A DNA stretch of 64,000 nucleotides, from contig NZ_MSJQ01000385.1 of assembly GCF_014596515.1 (NCBI RefSeq), forward strand, positions 30,676 to 94,675, read 5' to 3'. This document shows positions 8,740 to 18,306 of this stretch, piece by piece (position 1 is the stretch's first letter; each line of letters begins with the position of its first letter). The position numbers were made by a program, and so were the translations under genes. Under the pieces are notes generated by a model. The model made no database searches. It was not told the origin of the DNA and saw only the letters and a program-made list of their open reading frames with translations. Source of the stretch: Streptomyces sp. CBMA156 (lineage in GTDB: Bacteria > Actinomycetota > Actinomycetes > Streptomycetales > Streptomycetaceae).

Positions 8740-8767
8740 CCGCGCCGAAACGAAGTGCCGCGACCCC

Positions 8768-10321
<1,554 letters not shown>

Positions 10322-10428
10322 CTCCCGTCCGCCGCGGGCGAGGCCACGGCTGGGTTCAGGTGGGGGTCACGGGCGGGCTCACGGGCAGGTTCTCAAGCCG
10401 GTTCCGAGCGTGGATCGCGGGCGGGACG

Positions 10429-11442
10429 TCACAGGTGCGGGATGACATCCGTCCCGTAGGCGTCGATGGTGGCCTCGATGGCGTCGTGCATGGCGTAGAC
10501 GGCGAACTGGTCGACGCCGAGCGAGCGGAGTTCCGCCAGCCGGGCCCGCTGCACCTCGGCCGGGCCGATCAGGCAGAAGCGGTCCACGATCCCGTCCGGG
10601 ACGAAGGCGGTGTCCGGGTTCCCGGCCCGCCCGTGGTGGCTGTAGTCGTAGCCCTGGCGGTCCTTGATGTAGTCGGTGAGTTCCTCCGGCACCAGGTCGG
10701 AGTGCTCGCCGTAGTGGCTGACCAGGTCGGCCACGTGGTTGCCGACCATTCCGCCGAACCAGCGGCACTGCTCCCGGGCGTGGGCGAGGGCCCCGGGCGA
10801 GTCGTCGGCGGTGACGTAGGCGGGTGCGGCGACGCAGATGGTGAGCGAGTCCGGGTCCCGGCCGGCCTCGACGGCGGCGGCCCGCACCGCCTTGACCATG
10901 AACTCGGTCAGATAGGGATCGGCCAACTGGAGGATGAATCCGTCAGCTTGACGACCGGTCAGGTTCAGTGCCTTCGGCCCGTAAGCGCCCATCCAGATCG
11001 GCAGCGACGCACCGGGGCGGATCCACGGCAGGTGCATCTCGACGCCGTCCACCTCGGCGGTGCGCCCCTCGGCCAGCTCCTTGATGGCGTGCATGGCTTC
11101 GGAGAGCCGGGCGAGGGTGGCGGGACTCCGCCCGGCCACCCGCATGGCGGAGTCGCCGCGGCCGATGCCGCAGACGGTCCGGTTGCCGTACATGTCGTTG
11201 AGCGTGGCGAACAGGGAGGCGGTCACCTCCCAGGTGCGGGTGGAGGGGTTGGTGACCATCGGGCCGACGGTGATCCGCTCGGTCTCGGCGAGGATCCGGC
11301 TGTAGATGACGAAGGGCTCCTGCCACAGCACGCAGGAGTCGAAGGTCCAGCCGTGGCTGAACCCGGCCTGTTCGGCCCGGACCATCCGGTCGATGAGCAG
11401 CCGGGCGGGCGGGTCGGTCTGAAGGACGAGGCCGATGTCCAT
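10429..11442 (-). CDS. LLM-class F420-dependent oxidoreductase (TIGR03842-like)
   Basis: A 337-residue bacterial-luciferase-fold protein. It begins MDIGLVLQTDPPARLLIDRM and keeps GWTFDS, ITVGPMVTNPSTR, VCGIGRGDSAMRV and PIWMGAYGPKALNLTGRQADGFI, the blocks of the F420-dependent branch related to methylenetetrahydromethanopterin reductase. It sits between dihydropyrimidinase and the NCS1 transporter, all on the minus strand, a combination seen in actinomycete pyrimidine-degradation neighbourhoods. A reductive step on the pyrimidine ring is possible because no dihydropyrimidine dehydrogenase gene is in the window; that is inference. Confidence 0.82.
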   Translation of the reverse strand: MDIGLVLQTDPPARLLIDRMVRAEQAGFSHGWTFDSCVLWQEPFVIYSRILAETERITVGPMVTNPSTRTWEVTASLFATLNDMYGNRTVCGIGRGDSAMRVAGRSPATLARLSEAMHAIKELAEGRTAEVDGVEMHLPWIRPGASLPIWMGAYGPKALNLTGRQADGFILQLADPYLTEFMVKAVRAAAVEAGRDPDSLTICVAAPAYVTADDSPGALAHAREQCRWFGGMVGNHVADLVSHYGEHSDLVPEELTDYIKDRQGYDYSHHGRAGNPDTAFVPDGIVDRFCLIGPAEVQRARLAELRSLGVDQFAVYAMHDAIEATIDAYGTDVIPHL

Positions 11443-11556
11443 GAGGGGCTCCAGATGAGGGGTTCGGCCGCCCGCCCGACCGCCGGTGGGGCGGCCGGGC
11501 GGGCGGCCACGGGTGGACCTGCACGGGCGCGGGGACGGGAAGCGGGAGAGGAGGTC

Positions 11557-12987
11557 TCAGACCAGGTACTGGCAGGTGTCCCGGCGCAGGAAGGCCCCGT
11601 GCCCGGCCCGGCCGAGCCACTCCCCGCCGTCCAGCACCACGGTGCCGCGCGACATCACCGTCCGCGCCCGGCCGGTGAGCCGGCGTCCCTCGTAGGCCGA
11701 GTAGTCCACGTTCATGTGGTGGGTCACGGCGGAGACGGTCTGCACGGCGGCGGGATCGTAGACCACCAGGTCGGCGTCGGCGCCCGGCGCGATGGTGCCC
11801 TTGCGCGGGTGCAGGCCGAACATCCGGGCCGGGGTGGTGCAGGCGATCTCGACCCAGCGGCGCCGGCTGATGTGCCCGTCCACCACGGCCTGGTGGAGCA
11901 GGTCCATCCGGTTCTCCACGCCCGGCAGGCCGTTGGGGATCTTCGAGAAGTCGCCGCGGCCCAGTTCCTTCTGGCCGGCGAAGCAGAACGGGCAGTGGTC
12001 GGTGGAGACCACCTGGAGGTCGTTGGTGCGCAGCCCGCGCCAGAGCGCCTCCTGGTGCTCACGCGGCCGCAGCGGCGTGCTGCACACGTACTTGGCGCCC
12101 TCGAAGCCGTCGGCACCCTCCTCGGCGAGGTTGTCGGTGGAGAGGAAGAGGTACTGCGGGCAGGTCTCGCCGAAGACGTTGTGCCCGGCGTCCCTGGCCG
12201 TGGTGAGTTCGGCGAGCGCGGCGGCGGCGGAGACGTGCACGACGTAGAGCGGGCTGCCGGCCACCTGGGCGAGCTTGATCGCCCGGTGGGTGGCCTCGGC
12301 CTCCAGCAGTTCGCGGCGGACCTCGCCGTGGTACCGGGGGGCGGTCTTCCCTGCCGCGAGCGCCTGTTCGACCAGGACGTCGATGGCGATGCCGTTCTCC
12401 GCGTGCATCATGATCAGCCCGCCGTTGACGGCACTGCGCTGCATGGCGCGCAGGATGCGGCCGTCGTCGCTGTAGAAGACGCCGGGGTAGGCCATGAAGA
12501 GCTTGAACGAGGTGGACTCGCCGGAGTCCACGAGGGCGTCCATCTCCTTCAGCACACCGTCGTTGACGTCGGAGACGATGGTGTGGAAGGCGTAGTCGAC
12601 GGCGCAGTTGCCCTCGGCCTTGGCGTGCCAGGTGTCCAGGCCCTCGCGCAGCGAGCCGCCGACCGGCTGGACGGCGAAGTCGACGATGGTGGTGGTGCCG
12701 CCCCAGGCGGCGGCGCGGGTGCCGGTCTCGAAGGTGTCGGAGGCCGCGGTGCCGCCGAACGGCAGCTCCATGTGGGTGTGGGCGTCGACGCCGCCCGGGA
12801 TGACGTAGTGGCCGGTGGCGTCGATGACGGTGTCGGCGGTCCAGGCCTCGGCGGCGGAGCTGCCGGTGGTGGCGAGGGCGGCGATGCGTTCGCCCTCGAT
12901 CAGGACGTCGGCGTGGAGTTCCTCGGTGGCGGTGATGACGAGGCCGCCGCTGACGACGGTGCGCCGGCGCGGGTCACTGGTGGTCAT
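11557..12987 (-). CDS. hydA: Dihydropyrimidinase / D-hydantoinase
   Basis: A 476-residue cyclic amidohydrolase that opens dihydrouracil, dihydrothymine or 5-substituted hydantoins to N-carbamoyl amino acids. The binuclear zinc site is visible: His70 and His72 (GGVDAHTHMEL), Lys161 to be carboxylated (STSFKLFMAYPG), and later YVVHVSA and STDHCPF. The ATG at 12987 has GAGGAG upstream; a longer frame would overlap the nitrilase gene. It lies 11 bases downstream of the beta-ureidopropionase-like gene, so the two are co-transcribed and perform successive steps of reductive pyrimidine catabolism. Confidence 0.92.
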   Translation of the reverse strand: MTTSDPRRRTVVSGGLVITATEELHADVLIEGERIAALATTGSSAAEAWTADTVIDATGHYVIPGGVDAHTHMELPFGGTAASDTFETGTRAAAWGGTTTIVDFAVQPVGGSLREGLDTWHAKAEGNCAVDYAFHTIVSDVNDGVLKEMDALVDSGESTSFKLFMAYPGVFYSDDGRILRAMQRSAVNGGLIMMHAENGIAIDVLVEQALAAGKTAPRYHGEVRRELLEAEATHRAIKLAQVAGSPLYVVHVSAAAALAELTTARDAGHNVFGETCPQYLFLSTDNLAEEGADGFEGAKYVCSTPLRPREHQEALWRGLRTNDLQVVSTDHCPFCFAGQKELGRGDFSKIPNGLPGVENRMDLLHQAVVDGHISRRRWVEIACTTPARMFGLHPRKGTIAPGADADLVVYDPAAVQTVSAVTHHMNVDYSAYEGRRLTGRARTVMSRGTVVLDGGEWLGRAGHGAFLRRDTCQYLV

Positions 12988-12998
12988 CGCGCTGCTCC

Positions 12999-13841
12999 TC
13001 ACGCCTCGGCGAGCGGTCCGTAGGCGTCGGGCCGGCGGTCGCGGTAGAACGCCCACTGCTGGCGGACCTGTTCGATCAGGCCGAGGTCGAGGTCCCGGAC
13101 GACGAGTTCCTCCTCCTTGTCGGAGGCGACCTCGCCGACGAACCGGCCGCGCGGGTCCACGAAGTAGGAGGTGCCGTAGAAGTCGTTGTCGCCGTACTCC
13201 TCGGTGCCGACGCGGTTGATCGCGGCGACGAAGTACTCGTTGGCGACGGCCGCGGCGGGCTGTTCGAGCTGCCAGAGGTAGGCGGACAGACCCCGGCTGG
13301 TGGCGGAGGGGTTGTAGACGATCTGCGCGCCGGCCAGGCCCAGGGCGCGCCAGCCCTCGGGGAAGTGGCGGTCGTAGCAGATGTAGACCCCGACCCTGCC
13401 GACGGCGGTGTCGAACACCGGCCAGCCGAGGTTGCCGGGCTTGAAGTAGTACTTCTCCCAGAAGCCCTTGACCTGCGGGATGTGGTGCTTGCGGTACTTG
13501 CCGAGGTAGCTCCCGTCGGCGTCGATGACGGCGGCGGTGTTGTAGTAGACGCCGGTCTGCTCCTCCTCGTAGACCGGGACGACCATCACCAGCCCGAGTT
13601 CGCGCGCGAGGTCCCGCATCCGGCGCACGGTCGGGCCGTCCGGGACCGCCTCGGCCCAGCGGTAGTGCTCGGCCTCCTGGACCTGACAGAAGTACGGGGA
13701 GTTGAAGACCTCCTGGAAGCCGATGATCTTCGCGCCCTGGGCGGCGGCCTCGCGGGCGTACCGCTCGTGGAGCGCGATCATGCTCTCCTGGTCACCGGTC
13801 CAGCGGGTCTGGACGAGCGCGGCACGGACGATCTGCGACAT
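12999..13841 (-). CDS. Nitrilase-superfamily hydrolase, probable beta-ureidopropionase/N-carbamoylase
   Basis: A 280-residue protein with the complete catalytic triad: Glu44 (FQEVFNSPYF), Lys118 (YRKHHIPQ) and Cys155 (YICYDRHFPEG). The GFWEKYYFKPGN and YDRHFPEGWRALGL segments are typical of beta-alanine synthases/N-carbamoyl-D-amino-acid hydrolases. It would release CO2 and ammonia from N-carbamoyl-beta-alanine made by the downstream dihydropyrimidinase. GGAGG six bases before the ATG supports the start. It is the first gene of the minus-strand group, and a palindrome-rich region precedes it. Confidence 0.9.
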   Translation of the reverse strand: MSQIVRAALVQTRWTGDQESMIALHERYAREAAAQGAKIIGFQEVFNSPYFCQVQEAEHYRWAEAVPDGPTVRRMRDLARELGLVMVVPVYEEEQTGVYYNTAAVIDADGSYLGKYRKHHIPQVKGFWEKYYFKPGNLGWPVFDTAVGRVGVYICYDRHFPEGWRALGLAGAQIVYNPSATSRGLSAYLWQLEQPAAAVANEYFVAAINRVGTEEYGDNDFYGTSYFVDPRGRFVGEVASDKEEELVVRDLDLGLIEQVRQQWAFYRDRRPDAYGPLAEA

Positions 13842-13941
13842 GGGTACCTCCGCAACTCCGCGGTCCGGCCGTGCGGTCGGGCCCGCGGTCTGAGGGTTGA
13901 CGGGGCGGGTCTGCCCTGCGGGTCCACGCGGGAGCCACAGG

Positions 13942-13971
13942 GTCTACGTGCGTAGAAAGCGATCTGTAGAC
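13942..13971 (-). promoter_or_regulatory. Candidate operator upstream of the pyrimidine-catabolism operon
   Basis: About 100 bases before the nitrilase start, TCTACG-TG-CGTAGA is a perfect 6+6 palindrome, and its outer GTCTAC is repeated in inverted form as GTAGAC at 13966-13971. Nested inverted repeats at this distance suit a repressor site, but no regulator gene is adjacent. Confidence 0.35.
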
Positions 13972-14240
13972 GGTAGGCCCGGCCTCGGTGGCCTGACAAT
14001 ACGTCGGCGTCAACGCGTCTGGAGCGATCTTGTGGCGCGGACACGCGGGCGTGCCCGGGGGCGATGGGAAGCTGATCTACCCCAGGAGTCGCCTTCTTAC
14101 TCGTCCGGGTGAATCCGGGCACCCGGGGTGCGCGATCGACGGTGGCGGGGTAGGCCCCGGAGGCGGACAGCACCCGGGGGCGACGGCGGGCCGTCGGCTC
14201 GGCTTGACTTCGTCCGGTTCGCTCGGGAAGGATCCGGCGC
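13972..14240. other. Divergent intergenic region without a gene
   Basis: No coding signal was found here. A 7-bp hairpin CCGGGTG/CACCCGG with an 8-base loop lies at 14105-14126. The region must hold the promoter for the leader peptide and cysteine dioxygenase to the right, and part of that for the nitrilase operon to the left; no clear -10/-35 pair can be named. Confidence 0.5.
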
Positions 14241-14318
14241 ATGGACTCCGGCGCCACTCTGGTCTGCCGCCTGCACGTCGATCTGCGACGCCAGGCGAGT
14301 TCCATCTGTGCCTGTTGA
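14241..14318 (+). CDS. Cysteine-type leader peptide (25 residues)
   Basis: The short frame begins MDSGATLVCRLHVDL and ends SSICAC just before TGA. The RLHVDLRR core followed by a C-terminal Cys cluster matches the small 'putative leader peptides' found before sulfur and cysteine genes in Streptomyces. GGGAAGGA lies about eight bases before the ATG. It stands about 200 bases upstream of the cysteine dioxygenase/rhodanese pair. Ribosome stalling or smooth passage over the terminal Cys codons would report cysteine supply and tune expression of the downstream genes. The family pattern is established; the mechanism at this locus is inference. Confidence 0.75.
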   Translation: MDSGATLVCRLHVDLRRQASSICAC

Positions 14319-14516
14319 CCTTGTTCTCTCCCGCCGGTCCCACCCTGTGACGTCTGCCAGGGCCCGCGCCGCGCACCCGCACCCGCAGTTCTGACTTCCC
14401 GCCCCGTTCCGGCGCACCCGTGCGTGCCTGGCCGCTCCGCCGGCCCGCGCCCGCCCGCTGCCGCCGGAGGCCGGGCGCCTCCCCCCGACGTTCCCGCCGC
14501 ATCCGAGGACGCCCTC
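14319..14516 (+). promoter_or_regulatory. Leader region between Cys peptide and cysteine dioxygenase
   Basis: About 200 bases without a gene, very rich in C and G (several CCGCCGG/CCGGGC runs that can pair in alternative ways). This is where an attenuator or anti-attenuator would lie if the upstream Cys peptide controls the operon. No single decisive terminator stem is visible by eye. Confidence 0.3.
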
Positions 14517-15134
14517 ATGAGCCCGAGCCCGAGCATCAGCCCCGACACCCGGCCAACCGACAGCACCACCCCGCCCACGGACAGGGGCACGGCCACGGCC
14601 ACCACGGACACGGCCACGGACCCGACGCCCACCCCGGAGCCACCACCCACGCCGGCCACCGGGCAGGCGCGGACCACCGCACCGCTCACCCCCAGCACCC
14701 TGCGGACCATCGTCCGCGAGCTGGCCGAGCGGCCCGAGGAGTGGATCCACCACGTCCGCCTCTCCACCGAGGAGCGCTGGTACCGCCGCCTGGCCGCCGA
14801 CGAGGACCACGAGGTGTGGCTGATCAGCTGGCTGCCCGGCCAGTCCACCGGCTTCCACGACCACGGCGGCTCGCGCGGCGCGTTCACCGTCGCCCTCGGC
14901 GAGTTGGAGGAGCTGTCACTCGGCGGGCCCGACCAGGGCCTGCTGATCCGCCGGGTCCCGGCCGGCACCGCCCGTGCCTTCGGCCCCGAGTACGTGCACG
15001 ACGTGCGCAACACCGCCGTCGGCCCCGCCGTCACCCTGCACGCCTACTCGCCGCCGCTGAGTTCGATGGCGCACTACGACCTGCGGGCCGGCGGGCTCGT
15101 CCGCACCTCCGAGGAAGGACCGGAACAATGGTGA
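14517..15134 (+). CDS. cdo: Cysteine dioxygenase family protein
   Basis: A 205-residue cupin enzyme that oxidises cysteine to cysteine sulfinate with non-haem iron. Iron ligands are visible as His114 and His116 in GFHDHGGSRGAF and His161 in EYVHDVRN. The first ~55 residues are a Thr/Pro-rich extension (TATATTDTATDPTPTPEPPP) with no known role and probably disordered; an inner start is possible but none has a better ribosome site. It overlaps the rhodanese gene by seven bases and follows a Cys-ending leader peptide, which supports a job in cysteine homeostasis and sulfur release. Confidence 0.88.
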   Translation: MSPSPSISPDTRPTDSTTPPTDRGTATATTDTATDPTPTPEPPPTPATGQARTTAPLTPSTLRTIVRELAERPEEWIHHVRLSTEERWYRRLAADEDHEVWLISWLPGQSTGFHDHGGSRGAFTVALGELEELSLGGPDQGLLIRRVPAGTARAFGPEYVHDVRNTAVGPAVTLHAYSPPLSSMAHYDLRAGGLVRTSEEGPEQW

Positions 15135-15514
15135 CCACGATCGACGACCTGGTGGAGCGGGCCCGGGAGGGCGTCCACCGCCCGCGTGCCCGCGATGCGT
15201 ACCAGGCCCAGCTGGACGGCGCGCTGCTGGTGGACATCCGTCCGGCGGCGCAGCGGGCGGCCGAGGGGGAGATCCCCGGCTCGCTGATCATCGAGCGCAA
15301 CGTGCTGGAGTGGCGGCTCGATCCGACGGGCAGTCACCGGATCCCCGAGGCCTCGGGCTACGACGTCGAGGTGATCGTGGTCTGCTCCGAGGGCTACGCC
15401 TCCAGCCTCGCCGCCGCCTCGCTGCGCGAACTGGGGCTGCACCGGGCGACCGACCTGGACGGCGGTTTCGTCGGCTGGGAGGCCGCCGGACTACCGACCC
15501 GTCAGGGCGGCTGA
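15128..15514 (+). CDS. Rhodanese-like sulfurtransferase
   Basis: A 128-residue single rhodanese domain. It keeps VDIRPAAQRAAEGEIPGSLIIERNVLEWRLDP and the active-site loop with Cys86 (VVCSEGYASS), ending DLDGGFVGWEAAGLP. It starts inside the last codons of cysteine dioxygenase (seven-base overlap), so translation is coupled. The partner enzyme yields cysteine sulfinate, from which sulfite can arise; a rhodanese could move sulfane sulfur or handle sulfite in the same pathway. The exact acceptor is unknown. Confidence 0.87.
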   Translation: MVTTIDDLVERAREGVHRPRARDAYQAQLDGALLVDIRPAAQRAAEGEIPGSLIIERNVLEWRLDPTGSHRIPEASGYDVEVIVVCSEGYASSLAAASLRELGLHRATDLDGGFVGWEAAGLPTRQGG

Positions 15515-15727
15515 GCCAGGGGCCGCACCGCGTGCCGGACGGTAAATCAGGGACAGGAGATGATGCAGGTCATAGTCTGATCAGAGTTTCCGCCGGTCCA
15601 AAGCTGGGCAGCCACGCGGGCGGAAGTACGCCCGGGCGCTTCAAACCGCCGCCACCGATCGACCCGACCGAACGACCGACCGACCCAGGCGCCGCCTCCC
15701 CGGGGCGCCCTGACGAGGAAACTCCAC

Positions 15728-16933
15728 GTGATCAGATTCGACGGCGCCGGAAAGCGCCACCCCGACGGCACCATCGCAGTCGAGGGCCTGGACCTGGAGG
15801 TCCCGACCGGTCGGATAACCGTCCTGGTCGGACCGTCCGGCTGCGGGAAGACCACCCTGCTGCGCATGGTCAACCGGATGGTCGAGCCCACCTCGGGCCG
15901 GGTCCTGCTGGACGACACGGACGTCGCGAAGCTGGAACCGGCCAAGCTTCGCCGTGGCATCGGGTACGTGATCCAGCAGGCCGGGCTCTTCCCGCACCGC
16001 AAGGTGATCGACAACATCGCCACCGTCCCCTACCTGCTCGGCTGGGACCGCAAGAAGGCCCGTGCCCGCGCCGCCGAACTGCTCGAACTGGTCGGGCTCG
16101 CGCCGGAGACCGCCAAGCGGTACCCGTTCCAGCTGTCCGGCGGCCAGCAGCAGCGGGTCGGCGTGGCGCGGGCGCTGGCCGCCGACCCGCCGGTGCTGCT
16201 GATGGACGAACCGTTCAGCGCCGTCGACCCGGTGGTGCGGGCCGGGCTCCAGGAGGAGCTGCTCCGGCTCCAGTCCGAGCTGCACAAGACGGTGCTGTTC
16301 GTCACCCACGACATCGAGGAGGCCGTCCGGCTCGGCGACCAGGTGGTGGTGCTGCGCGAGCACGGCCGGATCGCCCAGCTGGCCGACCCGCACACCCTGC
16401 TCACCACCCCCGCCGACGAGGGCGTGGCCGCCTTCCTCGGTCGCGACCGGGGCCTGCGCGGCCTCGCCCTGCGCCCCGCGAGCGCCGTCGAGATCCGCCC
16501 CGTGAGCGACGGACTCCGGTACGGGGGCTGGGAGTTGGCCCTGGATGACGGGCGGCGCCCGATCGGCTGGATCGACCGCGACGCCGTCACCGCCGAGCTG
16601 CACCCGGCGGCCGGATTCCGCCCGGACACCGACACCCTGCGCAGCGCGCTGGACGCTACCGTCCTCTCCCCCGCCGGGGCCGCGGTCGCGCTGGACGCCG
16701 ACGGCCGGGCCACCGGCACCGCGAGCCGCGAGGCCGTCCTCGCGGCGCTGCGACCCGAGGCCCCCGATCCGACGGCCGCCGACGCGCCCGTCCGCATCGG
16801 CAAGTCCCCGACCGCCGGAAGCCGATCGGACGACCCGGGCCGCGCGGGCGGCACAGGTGGCACTGGCGGCACGGACGACCCGGGCGGCACGGACACGACG
16901 GACGGCACGGACGGAGCCGACGGTGGACGATGA
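15728..16933 (+). CDS. Betaine/choline/proline ABC importer, ATP-binding protein (ProV/OpuCA-like)
   Basis: A 401-residue ATPase: Walker A GPSGCGKTTLL (~35-45), Q-loop GYVIQQAGLFPH, signature LSGGQQQRVGVARAL, Walker B VLLMDEPFSAVDP, and H-loop FVTHDIEEA. After the ATPase comes a CBS-type region of OpuCA/ProV proteins (IEIRPVSDGL... IGWIDRDAV), and then a low-complexity Gly/Thr/Asp tail (GGTGGTDDPGGTD). The GTG start has GAGG upstream. It heads a four-gene operon and overlaps the first permease gene by 11 bases. CBS regions in this family sense ionic strength, which suits osmoprotectant uptake. Confidence 0.88.
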   Translation: MIRFDGAGKRHPDGTIAVEGLDLEVPTGRITVLVGPSGCGKTTLLRMVNRMVEPTSGRVLLDDTDVAKLEPAKLRRGIGYVIQQAGLFPHRKVIDNIATVPYLLGWDRKKARARAAELLELVGLAPETAKRYPFQLSGGQQQRVGVARALAADPPVLLMDEPFSAVDPVVRAGLQEELLRLQSELHKTVLFVTHDIEEAVRLGDQVVVLREHGRIAQLADPHTLLTTPADEGVAAFLGRDRGLRGLALRPASAVEIRPVSDGLRYGGWELALDDGRRPIGWIDRDAVTAELHPAAGFRPDTDTLRSALDATVLSPAGAAVALDADGRATGTASREAVLAALRPEAPDPTAADAPVRIGKSPTAGSRSDDPGRAGGTGGTGGTDDPGGTDTTDGTDGADGGR

Positions 16934-17591
16934 ACCGATCGTCCGCTGGTACTGGATCGGCGACCACGTCGGCTACCTCGGCCACCTGCTCGCCGACCAC
17001 GCCGTGATCGCCCTCGTCCCCGTGCTCATCGGTCTGCTGCTGGCCGTCCCGCTCGGCCTGGCCTGCGCCCGCTTCCCGCGGCTCTACCAGCCGCTGTCCG
17101 CCGTCTTCAACATCGTCTACGCGCTGCCCTCGCTGGCCGTGTTCGTGGTGCTGATCCCGTACACCGGGCTCGCCACCCAGGCGACCGTGATGATCCCGCT
17201 CACCTTCTACGCCCTCGCCGTCCTGCTGCCGACCACCGTGGACGGGCTGCGCGCCGTCCCTGACGCCGTCCGGCAGGCCGCCACCGCGATGGGGTACGGG
17301 CCGTGGCACCGGCTGACCTCGGTCGAGCTGCCCGCCGCCGTGCCGTACCTGATCGCCGGACTGCGGGTCGCTGCGGTGTCCAGCATCTCGCTGGCCAGCG
17401 TCGGCGCGCTGGTCGGGCGCGGCGGGCTCGGCTACCTGTTCATCGACGGCTTCCAGCGCACCTTCCCGACCCCGATCGTGGCCGGCATCGCGCTGATCGC
17501 CGTCCTGGCGCTGGCCGTCGACCTGGTGCTGGTGGCCGCCCGACGGCTGCTCGCGCCCTGGGCCGTCCGGGAGAAGGGAGCGGGCTCGTGA
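16923..17591 (+). CDS. Betaine/choline/proline ABC importer, permease 1
   Basis: A 222-residue inner-membrane permease with about six helices (VIALVPVLIGLLLAVPLGLA, LSAVFNIVYALPSLAVFVVL and others) and the EAA-type loop DAVRQAATAMGYGPWHRLTSVELP that contacts the ATPase. The GTG at 16923 starts within the ATPase gene's last codons; the alternative long frame is antisense-like noise. It overlaps the second permease by four bases (GTGA). The pattern of two short permeases is that of OpuCB/OpuCD systems. Confidence 0.88.
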   Translation: MDDEPIVRWYWIGDHVGYLGHLLADHAVIALVPVLIGLLLAVPLGLACARFPRLYQPLSAVFNIVYALPSLAVFVVLIPYTGLATQATVMIPLTFYALAVLLPTTVDGLRAVPDAVRQAATAMGYGPWHRLTSVELPAAVPYLIAGLRVAAVSSISLASVGALVGRGGLGYLFIDGFQRTFPTPIVAGIALIAVLALAVDLVLVAARRLLAPWAVREKGAGS

Positions 17592-18262
17592 ACTGGCTGA
17601 ACTGGCTGAGCGACTTCTTCACCGCTCCGGACCACCTCAGCGGGCCGGACTCGATCGTGCACCGGGTCTCCGAACACCTGCTGCTCTCCGGCGAGGCCCT
17701 GCTGTACGCGACGCTGCTCGCCGTCCCGCTCGGGCTGCTGATCGGCTACACCGGGCGCGGCGTCACCGTGGTGACCGCGCTCGCCGGCGCCGCCCGCGCG
17801 CTGCCCACCCTCGGCCTGGTGACGCTGGCGGTGCTGCTCGCCGGGGTCGGCGACACCGCGGTCCTGATCCCGCTGGTCGCCCTGGCCGCGCCGCCGCTGC
17901 TGGTGGCCGCCGTCGAGGGGGTGCGCGGCACCGACCCGGACGTCCGGGACGCCGCGCGCGGCATCGGACTGACCCACCCGCAGGTACTGCGGCAGGTCTG
18001 CCTGCCCTCGGCCGCGCCGACCCTGCTGGCGGGCTTCCGCACCGCGACCGTGCAGGTGATCGCGACCGCCACGGTGGCCGCCTACGTCGGCCTGGGCGGG
18101 CTCGGCCGCTACGTCATCGACGGGCTGGCGACCCGCAAGTACGCCGTGACCGTGGGCGGTGCGCTGCTGGTGGTGCTGCTCGCGGTCGGCGCCCAGCTGT
18201 TCTTCGCCCTGCTCGCCCGGTTCGCGCTCCCGCCCGGGGTGCGCGCCCAGCGGCCCCGCTGA
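17588..18262 (+). CDS. Betaine/choline/proline ABC importer, permease 2
   Basis: A 224-residue permease of the same family: LLYATLLAVPLGLLIGY, ALPTLGLVTLAVLLAG and VQVIATATVAAYVGLGGLGRYVIDG helices, with the EAA loop DVRDAARGIGLTHPQVLRQVCLPSAAPT. The GTG start overlaps the previous stop. It should pair with permease 1 to form the channel for the lipoprotein-delivered quaternary amine. The binding-protein gene follows after 44 bases. Confidence 0.88.
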   Translation: MNWLNWLSDFFTAPDHLSGPDSIVHRVSEHLLLSGEALLYATLLAVPLGLLIGYTGRGVTVVTALAGAARALPTLGLVTLAVLLAGVGDTAVLIPLVALAAPPLLVAAVEGVRGTDPDVRDAARGIGLTHPQVLRQVCLPSAAPTLLAGFRTATVQVIATATVAAYVGLGGLGRYVIDGLATRKYAVTVGGALLVVLLAVGAQLFFALLARFALPPGVRAQRPR

Positions 18263-18306
18263 TCTCCTCCCCTCCTCTCACTCGTCCCGGAAGGACATCT
18301 GTCACC

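Noticed and set aside
14105..14126. CCGGGTG/CACCCGG hairpin as the attenuator controlled by the Cys leader peptide
   Set aside because: It lies upstream of the leader peptide, whereas an attenuator should lie between the peptide and cysteine dioxygenase.
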